Positions 17,723 through 29,500 of a stretch of 64,000 nucleotides of DNA are shown piece by piece. The notes beneath the pieces are model-generated. The model saw nothing but the letters and a program-made list of their open reading frames with translations. It was not told the origin of the DNA and searched no databases. The position numbers were made by a program, and so were the translations under genes. The DNA is from Pseudomonadales bacterium (GTDB taxonomy: Bacteria > Pseudomonadota > Gammaproteobacteria > Pseudomonadales > Ketobacteraceae). The stretch is from positions 23,067 through 87,066 of the forward strand of contig JAGUVW010000019.1 in assembly GCA_020062665.1 (NCBI GenBank), read 5' to 3'. Within the stretch, counting starts at the first letter, position 1, and each line of letters opens with the position of its first letter.

Positions 17723-18277
17723 TCATGGTTGCGGCGAGATCTTTGGATCGCTGCAGATGTCTTGCAGGATGCCGTCGCCCACCACGTCGAAGCGGGAAAT
17801 CCTGACAGCGTAATCCGACGCGGCATGATCCGGCTTGAGCGCGAACTGGGTATGACTGTGGGCGGTGTCGCCAGGGAAGATGATTCCCAGATCACTCAAC
17901 CATTCATCCCGTGTAAACAGCGGCAAGCCGCCTGAATCCAGGTGGGCGATTTCAACTCTCACGTGTTCTATTGAATATTGGCTGTCGTTTTTGATCGTGA
18001 CTGACAGGGTAGCGCGATCCACGCTTGAAACCACGTTGAACGCGGTGAGTTTGATGTCATCTTTCACATAACTGGCGATGGCCCGACGCTGTTCCTGCTC
18101 CTCGGATGCTTCGTGCAACGCCACCACGCCGTCCTTGCCGAGGCTCACCGCTGCGCCCAGCAGGGAAATGACAGCCCACAGCAGCAGAGCCAGACTGCCC
18201 AGCAGATAGCAGGTGGCCAGCCACCAGGATGAGGTGCGTTTGTAGATGATTTGGGGTGTTTCCACCGCGCTCTGCAT
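17723..18277 (-). CDS. Membrane-anchored protein of unknown function
   Basis: I do not recognise this 184-residue protein. One membrane helix (about residues 20-45, WLATCYLLGSLALLLWAVIS) precedes a soluble domain that looks like a beta sandwich (TLSVTIKNDSQYSIEHVRVE, then FPGDTAHSHTQF), similar in feel to domains in periplasmic accessory proteins. The ATG immediately follows the TGA of the upstream gene (TGAATG), so translation is coupled. With the two genes upstream it forms an envelope-directed trio (lipoprotein, exported protein, membrane protein). No catalytic motif is visible. Confidence 0.75.
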   Translation of the reverse strand: MQSAVETPQIIYKRTSSWWLATCYLLGSLALLLWAVISLLGAAVSLGKDGVVALHEASEEQEQRRAIASYVKDDIKLTAFNVVSSVDRATLSVTIKNDSQYSIEHVRVEIAHLDSGGLPLFTRDEWLSDLGIIFPGDTAHSHTQFALKPDHAASDYAVRISRFDVVGDGILQDICSDPKISPQP

Positions 18278-19417
18278 TCAACTCTCCACAGGCAAATAGG
18301 TAGCAAGGCGCTTGTCTGCAAGCGCGCACTCATGAACGCTATCGGTGAACCGTTCAAGGTTGTTGTCACCATTCGGGTCATCCAGGAAGGCCTGGCGCAA
18401 CGCTTCGTGCTTCTTGCGGCATTCTTCCATGACTTCCTTGAGTGTATTCGAGCATGCTGCGGACTTGGATTCGCACATTTCCCTGTCCATGATCTTCCAC
18501 ATGAGGGCATGCATCCTGAGTTCACCCAGTTCGGCCTCCGCGCGGGTGGGCGGTGGTGGTCGGAAATCCCGCTGACGTGGATCTGGTTCCGTGCTATTGC
18601 GATAGGCTTCGCTGATCTGGTCGCCATCACCTTTCATGTCCATGTAGCGGTGCCAGTAGGCGTAGCAGGTGCGATCCCAGGGAGTGGATATGCGGTCGAA
18701 CTCCTTAAAATCACGCGCACAGATCAGACGGCCGAAACGTCGGGCAACCGGGGGCTGCATTTCGATTCTGGCCATTTCTTCCTTGAATTCTTCACGGGGG
18801 TGTTTGGCGGTTTCGTGGAATATATCGAGCAGATCACCCCTCTCGACTTTGAGCGACAATAGATCATCATGCACGTAAGTTGGTATCTTATATTCTTCAA
18901 TGAATTCCCCGACCCACTTCTTGTCATGGTTTAACGATGAATCGTTCGGACTGCCCCAATATTTCGGATCCGCCGCCAACGGAAAGTCGATTTCAAACGG
19001 CAACTCAGGCCCGGTCACTAAAAAATTCAACCACAGATAAGCGCATGACTCCCTTAGTGCATAATAGTCTCTTGATATAAGACCGCTAATTCCAACGCTC
19101 GCGCATTCGTAACGATCATATAGATTGAAAATTTTCGCTCTGCTTTTCAAATGACCTACTCTAGAAAAATGGCTATAAATATCGGGAACCACAGTAAAAC
19201 CCATCATGAAACGCACGAACTCCTCATCGACAAAACCGTAGTCGATTTCGCGCTGGGCATGTTCGGGTATGGGTTTGGCTAGCACGGTCTCAACCTGTTC
19301 CGGTGACAGGCGCAATTTTTCGGAAAGGATTTTATCCAGTGATTCTTCTGCGTTCGCGAAGCTCGACAGCAGCACCATAAAAACAGCCACAAAGCATGTA
19401 GAGACGACAATGCGCAT
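18278..19417 (-). CDS. Exported protein of unknown function
   Basis: This 379-residue protein has a clear signal peptide (MRIVVSTCFVAVFMVLLSSF, cleavage about after ANA at residue 23). The mature part is charged and rich in Asp, Glu, Arg and Tyr with several Cys (CASVG, ESCAYLW, CARDF, RTCYAYW, MCESKSAAC), which suggests a disulphide-stabilised periplasmic or secreted protein. I recognise no domain. It lies 76 nt downstream of the large lipoprotein gene and is fused by TGAATG to the next gene. Base composition is more AT-rich in its first half than in the neighbouring signalling genes, consistent with transfer of the trio as a unit. Confidence 0.75.
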   Translation of the reverse strand: MRIVVSTCFVAVFMVLLSSFANAEESLDKILSEKLRLSPEQVETVLAKPIPEHAQREIDYGFVDEEFVRFMMGFTVVPDIYSHFSRVGHLKSRAKIFNLYDRYECASVGISGLISRDYYALRESCAYLWLNFLVTGPELPFEIDFPLAADPKYWGSPNDSSLNHDKKWVGEFIEEYKIPTYVHDDLLSLKVERGDLLDIFHETAKHPREEFKEEMARIEMQPPVARRFGRLICARDFKEFDRISTPWDRTCYAYWHRYMDMKGDGDQISEAYRNSTEPDPRQRDFRPPPPTRAEAELGELRMHALMWKIMDREMCESKSAACSNTLKEVMEECRKKHEALRQAFLDDPNGDNNLERFTDSVHECALADKRLATYLPVES

Positions 19418-19493
19418 TGATATTCACATTTTCCTTGAAAAAGAGTGTGGCGATCCATAGACACCACACCCGTGACTGTAAAGTGCGCGCCAT

Positions 19494-22400
19494 TCAGTCG
19501 GCTTGTCGCATTTTCCTGCGATACTTAATCTCGAAATCAAAAAGCTCATATCCGGAAATAGCCGATCTTACACGTGCAATAAACTCATCCGGCCCGACCA
19601 ACTCCACATCGTGCTTTAAAGTCATACCACCAGATAGCAACATACCAGCGATTATCCCATCCATGGCACTCATAACACCATCTGCGCCACCAGGATTTGG
19701 TGCAAACATATTTTTCAACTCCGTCGCATTCATCGCTCTGTTAACGGGATACCTGTTAACTCGCTCGGCATCTGTCGTTACCGGCAGGATTGAAGATAGA
19801 GGACTAATACAATCGAATGTCAACACGAGGGTTTCAGCCGTCACTTCGCCAGGCAACCCCCCTGAACCAGTTATCAATTTAATATCTTTAAGAGCATGCG
19901 TTTTCAGATTGTGCTCAGTTACTGTATCTGCAAGCCAGTAATTCCTATTAACAGAATCATAGGTAAAATTCGCAACACCCGCCACGATAGGAGACCCAAA
20001 AAAATCGCAAGGAGGCACCTCAAACTTTACAAGAGTTTCTTGCTCGGTTCCTTTGTACAACTCAGTAAGATTCTTTGCACCTTCCTGCACAATCCTCATT
20101 ATGTCAACGTCAAACCTGGTGTACTGATAATCCCACTCACCCTCAAGCAGAAACGCTGGCATGAACAGCTTGTACTGCTTGGCAATAGGCTTTGTCACGC
20201 TCGACAATCCTGCCACCATGGTAGCCAATGTGTCTGGCGTATATTCCAGCACGATGATGGAATCCCCTTCATATTGAGTTGTCCAGAGCCCACTAGCTTG
20301 AAGCGGGTCAACGCTGTTCTGAGTAAGAACTGCATCGTCGGGTTTGATCACATGCCAGCGGGTAGCCCCGGTTACCAATTTCGCATCATTCCAAGTAAAA
20401 TAATCGCTCTTGACGGCGGCCACCTCGAATTCCTTCGATCCTATCCGCGCATCGTTATATTCGATATCGAACGCAGGAAGATGCCGAAAAGGAATGTCAA
20501 CTACATTCAGACTGAACTCTGTTTTCGCTGCGATTGGAAGGTGCAAGGCAAGTTCGTAGTCACCACCCCAGCGGCCAGACCATTCATATGCACTGATGCC
20601 AAAACGAGAAGCTTTGATAACTTCATCCTCAACCAGAACTTTCGGATTTTCTTCTAACTCAACACTGACGGCTAGCCCTGCCCCTGCATGGGTCTTGAGA
20701 GTCGCCACGCCGTCAAAGCCCCTCTTATAGGCCCAATGGACATTTGCAAGACTCAGGATTGCTTCGGGACCAACTCTCGCAGCCAATTCGATACCAGCCT
20801 TGGCAGACAATTCGATTTGCGAAATTGCTTCTTTTGTGCTCTTCGGCAAAGTATTCTCTATGCTCAACCCCGTTCCTAGTGATCGAAATCCCGCTCCTGA
20901 TTTATATTCAACGCCCGCGTTGATATCTGCAGTCACCACCGTACCAAAAGTCCCAGTTAGCTCTCCGTAAGCTTCTCCTTGCAGTGTTCCCTTCAGATTC
21001 AGCGCAATTGTATAAGGAATTGGAAATATCCAAAGCTTTATCGCTTTTGTTTTTACAAATTGCATATTTCTGGGCAGCTCTTTGGTAAGCAAATTGAACC
21101 TGCCGGTTAACCTACCAGATACATCGAATGACGTTGCAATACTACCATTTATTTCAGCACTCAATAGTTCAGGTGAGTTTCTGAGGATGTCATTCCACCG
21201 AACTTTGATAGTGTAGGCAATATCGCATTCAAACTTTAGCGTCACATTGAACTCCGCAGGATCAGGCTTCCAACCCAAAGGATCCAATGGCTCAAAGGTC
21301 AGCGGGAGCGAGCCACATGACTCCTCATCTGACTTGTATTCGTTGATATTGATCGTTGTACCCTGAACCAAGAAGGCGTATAGCTCATCTATACTCCGAA
21401 ACTGCGTCCACTCTGATAGCAATACTTGCAGCAAATCTGACAAGTATCCCGGCCCTGCCGCCGCCACTGACACCATTCCAGAACGACCTGCCATCAGCGA
21501 GTCAAGGCTTCCAGCGGTATCCTGGTAGTATTCGATCAATGCACCTGCCGGGTCGTAGGTTCCCTGATTAAGGGTAAACGCGAGATCTCGAATGAACTCC
21601 TGAGGTGGTGCGATGCTGTAACGATAACGGTGCGTGTTAGGCGAAATGGATGCCGCGCTATCGAGTTTCAAGAATGCATAGTCATTCGCCTCATCCAGCT
21701 GCAGCACTTTGCCTGCCATGTTCTGAACCGGAGCGGACAGCGTCAGAATGACCTCCGTTTCTTCCAGCATTACGGATGTAACCGGCAAATTCGCGACAGA
21801 TACGACCTGTATGTTATCTCTGAACACCAATCTACTGGCAATCAGTTTTACTTCACGCTTATCGATCCTTTTACTCAATTTGCCATCAATGTCTTCTGCC
21901 AGAATCGCAATGTAATAGGTCTCATCTTCCACCAACCCTCGCAGAGTTGTCGTAACAGCACCTTGCAATGTTTCAACCAGAGTTTGATCGCTGGGATAGA
22001 AGTCCTTATCCGTTGACAAGTAAACATGGTAACGCAACGCGGCTACGTCGCCATCGATGTCATATGAGTTAAACCAAATTGCCTGCAGCTCTCCTGGTGC
22101 CGGACTTGTAAGCTCCAGAAACTTCACTGTCATTGGGCGACCAGCGATAAATATTTCGTTTACGGAAAGCGTAGCCTTGGCGGATTTCTTGTTCGCTCCA
22201 TCAGTGGCTTCAAATTCGAAACTATCCGGGCCGAAGTAGTTCCGAAAAGGCGTATAGATCCAACGTCGATGATCAGAACCAATCGACAACGTTCCGTATT
22301 TTGGCGGAGTCTTGATGGTGTAGGTGTAAGGGGTTGCTGCTGGTTCAAGTGGGTTCAGGTCGATCTCCAGATTCGAATCCTGATTCAACTGAATGTTATT

Positions 22401-22499
22401 CAGATTGGCAAGTTTTATCGGGTTCCCCCCGCCACATCCGACAAGAACAACTGATAAAAATATAAGAAATAGATAATGTATTTTCCGCTTTGCGTCCAT
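19494..22499 (-). CDS. Large surface or periplasmic lipoprotein with an N-terminal Ig-like domain
   Basis: The ATG at 22499, with GGAGG 8 nt upstream, opens a lipoprotein signal with lipobox LVGC (Cys about residue 22). A cadherin-like/bacterial Ig domain follows (PPKYGTLSIG to YFGPDSFEFEATDG, about residues 60-110), then a fibronectin-III-like stretch (RYHVYLSTD to ETYYIAILAEDIDGK). The remaining 750 residues match nothing I recognise and are rich in beta-strand patterns. The frame stays open to 22541, but the later ATG matches both the ribosome site and the signal peptide. The 1001-residue product is likely at the outer membrane. GC content (about 46% in lines I sampled) is well below the 60% of nearby genes, pointing to horizontal transfer. 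Confidence 0.82.
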   Translation of the reverse strand: MDAKRKIHYLFLIFLSVVLVGCGGGNPIKLANLNNIQLNQDSNLEIDLNPLEPAATPYTYTIKTPPKYGTLSIGSDHRRWIYTPFRNYFGPDSFEFEATDGANKKSAKATLSVNEIFIAGRPMTVKFLELTSPAPGELQAIWFNSYDIDGDVAALRYHVYLSTDKDFYPSDQTLVETLQGAVTTTLRGLVEDETYYIAILAEDIDGKLSKRIDKREVKLIASRLVFRDNIQVVSVANLPVTSVMLEETEVILTLSAPVQNMAGKVLQLDEANDYAFLKLDSAASISPNTHRYRYSIAPPQEFIRDLAFTLNQGTYDPAGALIEYYQDTAGSLDSLMAGRSGMVSVAAAGPGYLSDLLQVLLSEWTQFRSIDELYAFLVQGTTININEYKSDEESCGSLPLTFEPLDPLGWKPDPAEFNVTLKFECDIAYTIKVRWNDILRNSPELLSAEINGSIATSFDVSGRLTGRFNLLTKELPRNMQFVKTKAIKLWIFPIPYTIALNLKGTLQGEAYGELTGTFGTVVTADINAGVEYKSGAGFRSLGTGLSIENTLPKSTKEAISQIELSAKAGIELAARVGPEAILSLANVHWAYKRGFDGVATLKTHAGAGLAVSVELEENPKVLVEDEVIKASRFGISAYEWSGRWGGDYELALHLPIAAKTEFSLNVVDIPFRHLPAFDIEYNDARIGSKEFEVAAVKSDYFTWNDAKLVTGATRWHVIKPDDAVLTQNSVDPLQASGLWTTQYEGDSIIVLEYTPDTLATMVAGLSSVTKPIAKQYKLFMPAFLLEGEWDYQYTRFDVDIMRIVQEGAKNLTELYKGTEQETLVKFEVPPCDFFGSPIVAGVANFTYDSVNRNYWLADTVTEHNLKTHALKDIKLITGSGGLPGEVTAETLVLTFDCISPLSSILPVTTDAERVNRYPVNRAMNATELKNMFAPNPGGADGVMSAMDGIIAGMLLSGGMTLKHDVELVGPDEFIARVRSAISGYELFDFEIKYRRKMRQAD

Positions 22500-22530
22500 T
22501 TGCAAACCCTCCATATCTTTGGAATGGTGG

Positions 22531-22559
22531 AACCTATGCAATCACGGATGAACGGTCAA
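22531..22559 (-). promoter_or_regulatory. Predicted promoter of the lipoprotein operon
   Basis: Reading the minus strand, TTGACC (complement of 22554-22559) and TAGGTT (complement of 22531-22536) are 17 bp apart, about 35 nt before the ATG at 22499. The rest of the 204-bp gap up to 22703 is AT-rich and shows no gene. Confidence 0.4.
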
Positions 22560-22703
22560 TACGGAAAGCTCTGAAAATATTCGTGCGCGCAACAAAATGT
22601 GTAATATTCACACTTTGCCTATTTTGATTTCTGTTAGTGAGATGTGCGGCGATCCGATAATGATTTTTTGATGACAGATCAACACAAGACCTACGCAACA
22701 CTA

Positions 22704-23432
22704 TCATCTTCCCGTTGTGATTATGACCTCGGACAGTTCTGCGCATTCTCGCCCATTAGCAAACAACCCCAGCGGATCGGTCGACCCATTCCCCAGATAT
22801 TCCTTCTTCAGCGCCAGTAATTGCGGTTTCACTGCGTCGGTTGCGTATGGTTCTTCCAGGCAGATGATCTGGTAGATCGCGCGCTTGAGCAGATCCCGCG
22901 TCACGCTGCTGCCGTTGAATTGCAGTGCCACCGATTGCAGAAATGAACTCCAGGAAATTACCAGCACCCAGATATTCAGGATCAGCGCGTCGATCTGTTC
23001 CGGTGTTGCCTGCAAAATGCCAGCGTCCACCAGGCGCTGCAGGATGCGACGGCCGTCTTCCACCGTGCGCGAGGAAAATTCGCGATAGGCCAGGCGCAGC
23101 TCATCGTTGTCCTGCAGCAGGTGTTGCAGGTCGCGGTGGAGAAAGCGGTAGTCCCACATGCTTTGCAGGATTTCATCCAGATAGCGCACCTTGTCTTCGA
23201 AGGTGGTGTGGCGGCCCTGGGGCAGCTTCATGAAGCGCTGCACCTGCGCCTGATACTGCTGGAACAGCTGAAACACGATCTGGTGCTTGTTGCGGAAGTG
23301 GTAATACAGATTGCCGGGACTGATGCCCAGCTCGGCGGCGATGTGATTGGTGGAAACATTGCGCTCGCCCCGCTCGTTGAACAGGCGCAGGGCGGCGGCC
23401 AGTATTTTGTCCTTGGTCTTGAGTGGTGTCAT
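22704..23432 (-). CDS. TetR/AcrR-family transcriptional regulator
   Basis: The N-terminal helix-turn-helix is typical (KILAAALRLFNERGERNVST, then IAAELGISPGNLYYHFRNKH, residues about 7-50). The C-terminal ligand domain is all-helical, to residue 242. The frame is open to a TTG at 23465, but the ATG at 23432 gives the usual short lead-in to the HTH. It lies 76 nt downstream of the NRPS-PKS gene on the same strand, so it may be co-transcribed and could autoregulate that locus. Family members of this size often sense acyl-CoA or hydrophobic ligands. The ligand is unknown. Confidence 0.9.
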   Translation of the reverse strand: MTPLKTKDKILAAALRLFNERGERNVSTNHIAAELGISPGNLYYHFRNKHQIVFQLFQQYQAQVQRFMKLPQGRHTTFEDKVRYLDEILQSMWDYRFLHRDLQHLLQDNDELRLAYREFSSRTVEDGRRILQRLVDAGILQATPEQIDALILNIWVLVISWSSFLQSVALQFNGSSVTRDLLKRAIYQIICLEEPYATDAVKPQLLALKKEYLGNGSTDPLGLFANGRECAELSEVIITTGR

Positions 23433-23508
23433 GGGACTGCAGCGGTGTCGACAGATCAGGCCCAAATAGTCGCACGGGCACCGGCCCCAGGGGAACCGGT
23501 TTTGCGCG

Positions 23509-26500
23509 TCATGACACCATTCCCCGCAAAATCAACGGGCTGGCATCGGTACGGGGCACAGTGTATTTGCGCAGAATGATCCGCAGATGCTCCGCCAGCA
23601 CTCTCACATGGGGCGGATAGTTCATGGTGATGTGGTTGCCGGGCACCTCGTGTACCTCCAGCTTCCCTTCCACCAGTTCCTCCCAGGGCTTGTGGGGTAG
23701 CGGTGGAAAGTGGGCCATCGGCTCGGTGTGGCGGAAGAACACCACGTCGTGGGGATAGGTTTGCGGCGTGTAGTTGAAAGTAGCCTGCTGGTGGGCGATC
23801 CAGGTGTTGAACAGCGGCAGGCCGAGGTGCGGCGGCAGCACGTTACCCTTGCCGTGCACGCGCGCTTCGTCCAGCACGAATTCGATCTGGGCCTGGGGAT
23901 CGAGCTGGCGCAGCTTCTCCAGCGGCACTGTCAGCTGGTCCTGCAGCAGGTAATGCAGGATGGCGGCGCTGTCGGTGAGATTAGCGGGCATCTGATGCGG
24001 CGCCGGCGTGTCGATCATTACCAGCAGACGCACCTCTTCGTCGTTGCCGCTCAGCTGCTGCGCCATTTCATACGCCACCAGTCCGCCGAACGAACTGCCA
24101 CCCAGCAGATACGGTGGCTTGAAACCGGCTTTTTTCAGTTCAGCAATGTAACGCTCGGCCAGCGCGTAAACGGACTGCATGGGTTCTTCGGCACCGCTGA
24201 GACTGGGCGCCTGGAATGCGTAGAGTGGTTGCTGGAAACCAAGATTGCGCGCCAGATCCCGATAGAAAAATACTTCGCCGCCGATGGGATGCACCATCAG
24301 CAGCGGCACCTGTGGCGTGGAGCCGCGCTGGATCATCACCAGCGGACTGTTGTTCACCACCGGCACGCCTTTGTCATCCAGCGCAAACCGGATATCACAG
24401 CAACGCTGGATGTGATCCGCCAGTTCCGCCACTGTGGGTTTCTGGATCAGGATGGGCGCGCTCAGCGGGATCTGGAATGTTTTGTTGAGACGATCCACCA
24501 GGTTGACGCCAGTAAGTGAATCGCCGCCCAGGTCGAAGAAATTGTCGTGCACGCCGAAATCGGTGCGGCCCAGGCTGTCCGCCCAACCGCGCCACACCAA
24601 GGTTTCCACATCGTCGCGGGGCGGCACGCAGGTCGCCGGCACGTCCACCACTTGTTCATCGATCGTGTCCGCTGGTGCAGTGGGGTGAATCAATGCCGTT
24701 TGCGGCGCAGCGCTTGCCTCCACCCAGTGCGGCGTGCGCTCGAACGGATAGGTGGGCAGCGGCACGCGGTAACGCTGGCGCTGGGAATGGAATTCATCCC
24801 AGTTGATATCCACACCTTGTTCCCACAGACGGCCAATGACCTTCAGCAGATGCTGGGTGTCCGAGATTTCTTCGTAGGCGTGACGGGTGGTGGCCAGCAA
24901 CCAGTCATAGAGTTTGCGTCCGCTGTGCAGACGGGTGAGCGTGGTGAGCACTTTGCCCGGCCCCACTTCCAGAAAAATCAGCGCCTGCTCTGCATCCACA
25001 TCTTCCCGCGCCTGAAACAGCGTGGACAAGCCCTGATGGAAGCGCACGGTGTTGCGCAGGTGATCGGCCCAGTAGCGAGGCGAGGTGGCCTGCTCCGGCG
25101 TGATCCACTTGCCGGTAAGACTGGACACGAACGGCATTTTCGGTGCCTGCGGCTGCCGCCGGCGCACGTAGGCTTCGAAGCGCTCCAGCACCGGATCCAT
25201 CATGTGGGAGTGGAAGGCATGCGAAGTGTAGAGAATGCGATTTTCCACACCGCGCCGATTGAGATGATCATGCAGATATTGGATCGCCTTGGCGGAGCCC
25301 GCCAGCACACATCGATCGGCACCATTCACCGCCGCCAGCGACACATCGTGATTGGTGAGCAGCACCGCTTCGGCTTCCGGCAACCGCACCGACAGCATTT
25401 CGCCCGGTTCCAGTTCCTGCATCAGCTGACCACGGATCGCCACCAGCTCCAGCGCCTGATCCAGCGTGAACACACCGGCCAGACACGCTGCCACATATTC
25501 ACCCACGCTGTGACCCAGCATGAAGTCCGGCGTGATGCCCCACGACATCAGGGTTTTCGCCAGCGCGTATTCAAAGATGAACAGGGCTGGCTGGGTGATG
25601 TAGGTCTGGTGCAGTTTTTCAGTCTGGCCGCGCGAGTCGTCTTCGGTCAGCTCTTCATAGACATGCATGAACTTGCCGCCGATTTTCGCCCGGCATTCGT
25701 CCACGATGTTGCGGAAAGTCAATTCCACCTGATACAGATGCTTGCCCATGGAAATGTACTGGGAGCCCTGGCCGGAAAACAGAAATACGATTTTCTTCGG
25801 CCGTTCGCGGTAGTGGGTGGTGATGACCTGCTGCGGATTGAGTGCCATCAATTCAGCGATGGCTTCCTCGCGGTTGCGACACACCAGATGGCGGCGATGG
25901 GCGAACAGCGTGCGACCCACGTGCAGGGTGTAACAGATGTTGGAAAAACTCTGGTCGGGATGATCGATCAGGTGCTGCACCAGACGTTCACTCATGGTGT
26001 TGAGTGCCGTGGGCGTGCGCGCCGACAGTGTTAGCAGGCGCCACGGCCGCCCTACTTCTGCTGGCGTTTCATTGGGCGCCTGGGTGAGGATGACGTGCGC
26101 GTTGGTGCCGCCCATGCCGAAGGAACTCACGGCGGCAAAGCGCTTGTCGCCGTTGGTTTCCCAGTCGCGCAGTTCGGTGTTCACATAGAACGGCGATTGC
26201 TCGAAATTGATTTTGGGATTGGGCGTGTTGAAGTGCAGCGACGGTGGCAGCTTCTGCTGTTCCAGCGCCTTGGCTGTCTTGATCAGGCCGGCGATTCCGG
26301 CCGCGGCGTCGAGATGGCCGATATTGGTTTTCACCGAACCGATGGCGCAGGTTTTTTCCCACGTCCGTTTTTTGCTGCGTTCGTTTTTACTGGCATCGGC
26401 AGCGGCTTCTTCGCGAAATGTCTGACGCAGAGCTTCCAGCTCGATCGGATCACCCAGCGGCGTTCCGGTGCCGTGCGCTTCGATGTAGGTGATGCGCGAT

Positions 26501-29500
26501 GGTTCAATGTCGGCGCTGACCTGAGCCAGGTGAATGGCCTTGGCCTGGCCTTCCACCGATGGCGCGGTGTAGCCGGTTTTATTGGAGCCATCGTTGTTGG
26601 TGGCCGAGCCGCTGATCACCGCGTAGATGTGATCGTTATTGCGCAGCGCGTCGTCGAGCCGTTTCAGCAATACCACGCCACAGCCCTGGCCCTGCACGGT
26701 ACCGGCGGCGTTGGCATCAAAGGCGCGACAGTGGCCATCCGGCGACATGATCATGCCTTCATGATAGAAGTAGCCGTTGTTGCCGAGCCGGCTCAGCGAC
26801 ACACCGCCGGCCAGCGCCGCATCGCATTCTTCATTCACCAGCGCCTGACAGGCGGTGTGCACTGCCACCAGTGACGTGGAGCAGGCCGTCTGCACCACCA
26901 TGGCAGGGCCATCCAGATTGAGTTTGTACGACACCCGGGTGCAGAGAAAATCCTTGTCGTTGCCCAGCATCAGGGCGTAGTCGCCCACGGCAGCCACCAG
27001 TTCGGGATGGGCCGCCAGGTTGTTCACCAGATACTGATTGATACCGACGCCACCATAGACACCGATGCGGCCCCTGAATTTTGCCGGCACGCAGCCAGCA
27101 TCTTCCAGTGCTTCCCACGCGCATTCCAGAAACAGGCGCTGCTGCGGATCGGTGATCTGTGCTTCGCGCGGGGTGAAGCGGAAGAATGCGGCGTCAAATC
27201 CCGCCACGTCATTCAACACGCCCTTGGCCGGCACGTAGTTGGGTGCGCGGATCACACTGTCGGGTACGCCAGCGGCGCGCAGCTGCTCCGGCGTGAAGAA
27301 CGTGATGCTTTCCTTTTTTCCGCAGATGTTGTGCCAGAACTGCTCCACCGTTTCGGCACCGGGAAAGCGCCCCGCCATGCCCACGATCGCAATTTTTTCG
27401 CCGCCGGCTGCTTCCATCAGGCGCCGGCGCAACCGCATGCGTTCGACATGGGCATCCTCGCGCACGAAAAAGTGGTCTTCTTCCAGGTTGCTGTCGACGA
27501 AATTCGCCAGCGCGGCAATGGTGGGATACTTGTACAGATCCACCATGGTGAGTTTTTCCCGCAGGAATTCCGGCAGCCGCGCGTGCACGTTCGCCAGCAG
27601 CAGGGAATGGCCGCCCAGGTCGAAGAAATTTTCACGGATGCTGACATCCTTCAACCCCAGGCATTGTTCCCAGATGCCGGCGATGATGCGCTCGATCTCG
27701 TTGCGCGGCGCCTGGATGTCGCGGGCCAGTCCGGCGCGATCCTGCTGGCTGGGCAATGGCAGCGCCTTGCGATCGATTTTTTCATTGGGCGTGAGCGGAA
27801 ACGCATCCAGCATCACAAACGCCGACGGCACCATGTAGGCCGGCAGTTTGGCCGCCAGGAATTGCCGCAGGGAATGGCTATCAATGACTTCGCTGGCGTT
27901 CTTGACGATATAGGCCACCAGCATTTTGTCGGCTGCGGGCTGCCCCGGCACATCATCCCGCGCCATCACCAGCACGTCGTGCACGGCAGCGTGAGTGCGC
28001 AATACGGTTTCGATTTCACCCAGCTCGATGCGGAAGCCGCGCACTTTCACCTGATGATCGAGGCGCCCAAGGAATTCGAGACTGCCATCGTCGCGGAAAC
28101 GGGCCAGATCACCGGTGCGGTACAGCCGTGCCTGCGGATCACTGGAAAACGGATCAGGCACAAAACGCTCTGCGGTCAGTTGCGCACGATTGAGATAGCC
28201 GCGCGCCACACCGGCGCCACCAATATAGAGTTCACCGGCAATGCCCAGCGGCTGCGGCAGACCCTGCTCATCCAGAATGTACACCTGGGTGTTGGCCACC
28301 GGTTTGCCGATCAGCGGCGTGGACTGGCCATCGATGGGCGTGGTGGTGGCCCACACCGTACATTCGGTCGGCCCGTAGGCGTTGTAAAGCGTGCGCCCCG
28401 CCGCCCACTTGCGCGCCATTTCCGCCGAGCAGGCATCGCCACCCACCACCAGTGTGCGCAACTGCGGCAATGGTTGTGCCGGCAACACAGCCAGCAGCGC
28501 CGGCGGCAACAGCGTCCAGGTGATCTGTTGCAGGCGCAGAAAATCCAGCAACTGATGGCCGAACAATTCTTCCTTGCTGGCCAGCTGCAAGGTGGCGCCG
28601 CTGTGCAGCGCGATGGTGAGCTCGAACACCGAAGCATCGAAATTCATTGACGCAAACTGCAGCACGGTATCCGCCGCACCGAGATTGAAAACCTGACGCT
28701 GGGTCAGCAACAGGTGCGACAGGTTGCCGTGTTCGATCATCACGCCCTTGGGCTTGCCGGTGGAACCCGACGTGTAGATCACATAAGCGAGTTGCACGGG
28801 TGAAATATTGGTACCGGCGGATAAGGGTGCGAACGTCTGTGCACGCAGCTGTTCCCAGATGAAAATCGGCGCGGCCACCTGTGCAGGCAATCTGTGCTGC
28901 AACACCTGGTTGGTGAGAATCGCCGCCGGCTGCGCGTCCTCCATGATGAAACGCAGACGATCGGCGGGATAGTCCGGATCGAGCGGCAGATAGCCGGCGC
29001 CGGCCTTGAGAATGCCAACGAAGCTGATCACCCAGGCCAGGCCGCGCTCCATGAAAACGCCGACGATTTTTTCGCTGCCCAGGTCACGCTGGAACAGCGC
29101 CTGCGCCACCCGTTCCGACAGCTGATCCAGCTCCCGGTAAGTGAGGCTGTCTTCACCCAGGCGCAGCGCTACCTGCTCCGGCTGCCGTTGCACCACGCGC
29201 GCGAACTGCTGCACGAACGTGTCGCCGCGATCCAGCGCCACGGTGGTATTGTTCCAGTCCCGCAGCAGGCGCTGACGCTCACCCGCCGACAGCATATCCA
29301 GCCGCGCAACGGGACACTGTGGTTGCTCGGCGACGGCATCCATCAATGCGACAAAATGTTCCGCCATACGCTCGATGCGCGCGACATCGAACAGCTCGAT
29401 GTTGTACTCAATGCCGAATTCCAGCCGTTCGCGGTATTTGTAAACCTTGAACGTCAGATCGAAATCATCCAGTTGCTGCACCAGGCTGTGCCGGGTCCAT

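Noticed and set aside
24547..28650. Long plus-strand open frames (to 547 codons) across the NRPS-PKS gene.
   Set aside because: The minus strand has all NRPS-PKS active-site motifs in one continuous frame; the plus-strand frames have none.
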